Origin: Verrucomicrobia subdivision 3 bacterium UBA7542
Lineage (GTDB): Bacteria; Verrucomicrobiota; Verrucomicrobiia; Limisphaerales; UBA11358
Length of the DNA: 15,124 bases
Assembly (NCBI GenBank): GCA_002479245.1
Contig: DLMG01000324.1
Span: 1,469-16,592 of the forward strand
Reading direction: 5' to 3'
Notes under the pieces: generated by a model
What the model saw: the letters and a program-made list of their open reading frames with translations, nothing else
The model's database searches: none
Told to the model about the DNA's origin: nothing
Shown here: positions 14,198-15,124 of the stretch, one piece after another
Position numbering within the stretch: the first letter of the stretch is position 1
How the letters are laid out: every line of letters starts with the position of its first letter
Position numbers and translations under genes: made by a program

Positions 14198-15124
14198 CTA
14201 AATATCCAGGTTCCGTACATTGAGCGCGTTGTCCTCAATGAACTGGCGGCGTGGCTCGACTTCCTCGCCCATCAATTTGGTGAACATTTCCTCGGCATCA
14301 ACGGCGTTGGTCAGATCAATGCGCAGCAGTTTGCGCCGCGACGGATCCATCGTCGTCTCAAACAGTTCCTTCGGATTCATCTCGCCCAGACCCTTGAACC
14401 GCTTGATGGACAGCCCGCGCTTTCCGACCTCTTTCACTCCGGCAAGAATTTCCGGAATGGAAAACAGCGGCGTCACCGTCTCGCGCTCTCCCTCGCCTTC
14501 AATCAATTCAAACAACGGTTTGTCCTGTCCGGCGTAGTGCTCGATGCTGAAACCTTTTTTGTCGAGCTTGGACAGCAATTCAACAATGGCCTTGCTTTCA
14601 TGCAGCTCAATATGCCGTGCGCGCCGCGTCGAACCGTTTTTCTTCTCGAAGGTTGTCGTGTCGCCTTCTTCCTCGCTGCCGAATAATTTCAAATCGGCAT
14701 TCTTGGTGCCAAATTGCGCCAATTCGTCCTCGGTGTGAAAATAATGCACCGTTTCGTCATTGCCTTCGCGCACCTTGACCAGATGCCTTGGCAGATCGCC
14801 GGTCTTCTTTTGGCGATGCTCGACGTATTCGGCAAAATCGCCACCATGACGCCGCAGCGCGCTGGCGTATTTGTCGAGCGATTCGAGCAGTTCCAGAATT
14901 TCCGCGAGTTGCTTTTGGGAAAGCTCCTTTTTGTCGGAAAGGTTCTTTAAACGCACCTCTTCCGTGCCGAGTTCGAGCAGAATTTTATTCAACCGCGCGT
15001 CGTCATCAATGTATTCAACGCGCTTTTTGCGCGCGATCTGGTAAAGCGGCGGCTGCGCGATGTAAACGAAGCCGTTTTTGATCAGCGCGGGCATTTGCCG
15101 GTAGAAAAACGTCAGCAACAGCGT
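14198..15124 (-). CDS. gyrB: DNA gyrase subunit B, C-terminal part (5' partial)
   Basis: This is the last 308 codons of GyrB; the open frame runs off the right edge of the window, so the ATPase domain is not seen. The visible start TLLLTFFYRQMP followed by YIAQPPLYQIARKK belongs to the TOPRIM/tail region. The end contains LSIKRFKGLGEMNPKELFETTMDP and the terminal RRQFIEDNALNVRNLDI, both GyrB hallmarks. Between them is a charged segment of about 170 residues (EEVRLKNLSD through ESKAIVELLS), placed like the insertion known in Gram-negative GyrB. The gene is complete at the C-terminus. In many bacteria gyrA follows gyrB directly; here a toxin-antitoxin pair comes between them. Confidence 0.96.
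   Translation of the reverse strand, partial: TLLLTFFYRQMPALIKNGFVYIAQPPLYQIARKKRVEYIDDDARLNKILLELGTEEVRLKNLSDKKELSQKQLAEILELLESLDKYASALRRHGGDFAEYVEHRQKKTGDLPRHLVKVREGNDETVHYFHTEDELAQFGTKNADLKLFGSEEEGDTTTFEKKNGSTRRARHIELHESKAIVELLSKLDKKGFSIEHYAGQDKPLFELIEGEGERETVTPLFSIPEILAGVKEVGKRGLSIKRFKGLGEMNPKELFETTMDPSRRKLLRIDLTNAVDAEEMFTKLMGEEVEPRRQFIEDNALNVRNLDI

Overview
The window is chromosomal DNA from a GC-rich bacterium. Genes are long and tightly packed, Shine-Dalgarno motifs are mostly absent, and the gaps are full of short palindromic repeats. With the FHA-receiver-PATAN protein, the DUF481 outer-membrane protein and the GT9 glycosyltransferase, this suggests a Gram-negative-type, didermic lineage, most likely Verrucomicrobiota (Pedosphaera-like). 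That placement is inference from gene content and repeat style; no marker was aligned.

Left part (1-4504, + strand): the 3' end of typA/bipA; a gap holding a decayed PAS-domain fragment on the opposite strand; miaB, which carries an in-frame palindromic insertion and whose stop codon lies inside a REP-like palindrome; a REP-associated HUH transposase (RAYT) flanked by paired REP units; a short stretch resembling a second copy of the miaB 3' end; then a small integral membrane protein that overlaps a family 9 glycosyltransferase gene by 4 bases.

Middle part (4505-9665): a repeat-bearing gap with a sigma-54-like promoter; a class II aldolase/adducin protein (+); a convergent phosphate-uptake operon on the minus strand (DUF47/PhoU-like regulator, then a PiT transporter); a repeat-rich gap; pdxH (+) with an unusual internal insertion; and a three-domain FHA-receiver-PATAN signalling protein (-).

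Right part (9666-15124, minus strand): reading in the direction of transcription, the end of gyrB, then a Phd/VapB-type antitoxin and a VapC PIN toxin, then gyrA, then a DUF481 outer-membrane protein gene cut by an in-frame amber codon. The toxin-antitoxin pair sits between the two gyrase subunit genes, and vapC ends only 8 bases before gyrA. The antitoxin promoter/operator palindrome may therefore also drive gyrA.

The strongest unusual observations are the toxin-antitoxin module wedged between gyrB and gyrA, the amber-interrupted DUF481 gene with an intact downstream frame, and the REP/RAYT island that has reshaped the end of miaB. I did not find a CRISPR array, tRNA, rRNA or complete insertion sequence.
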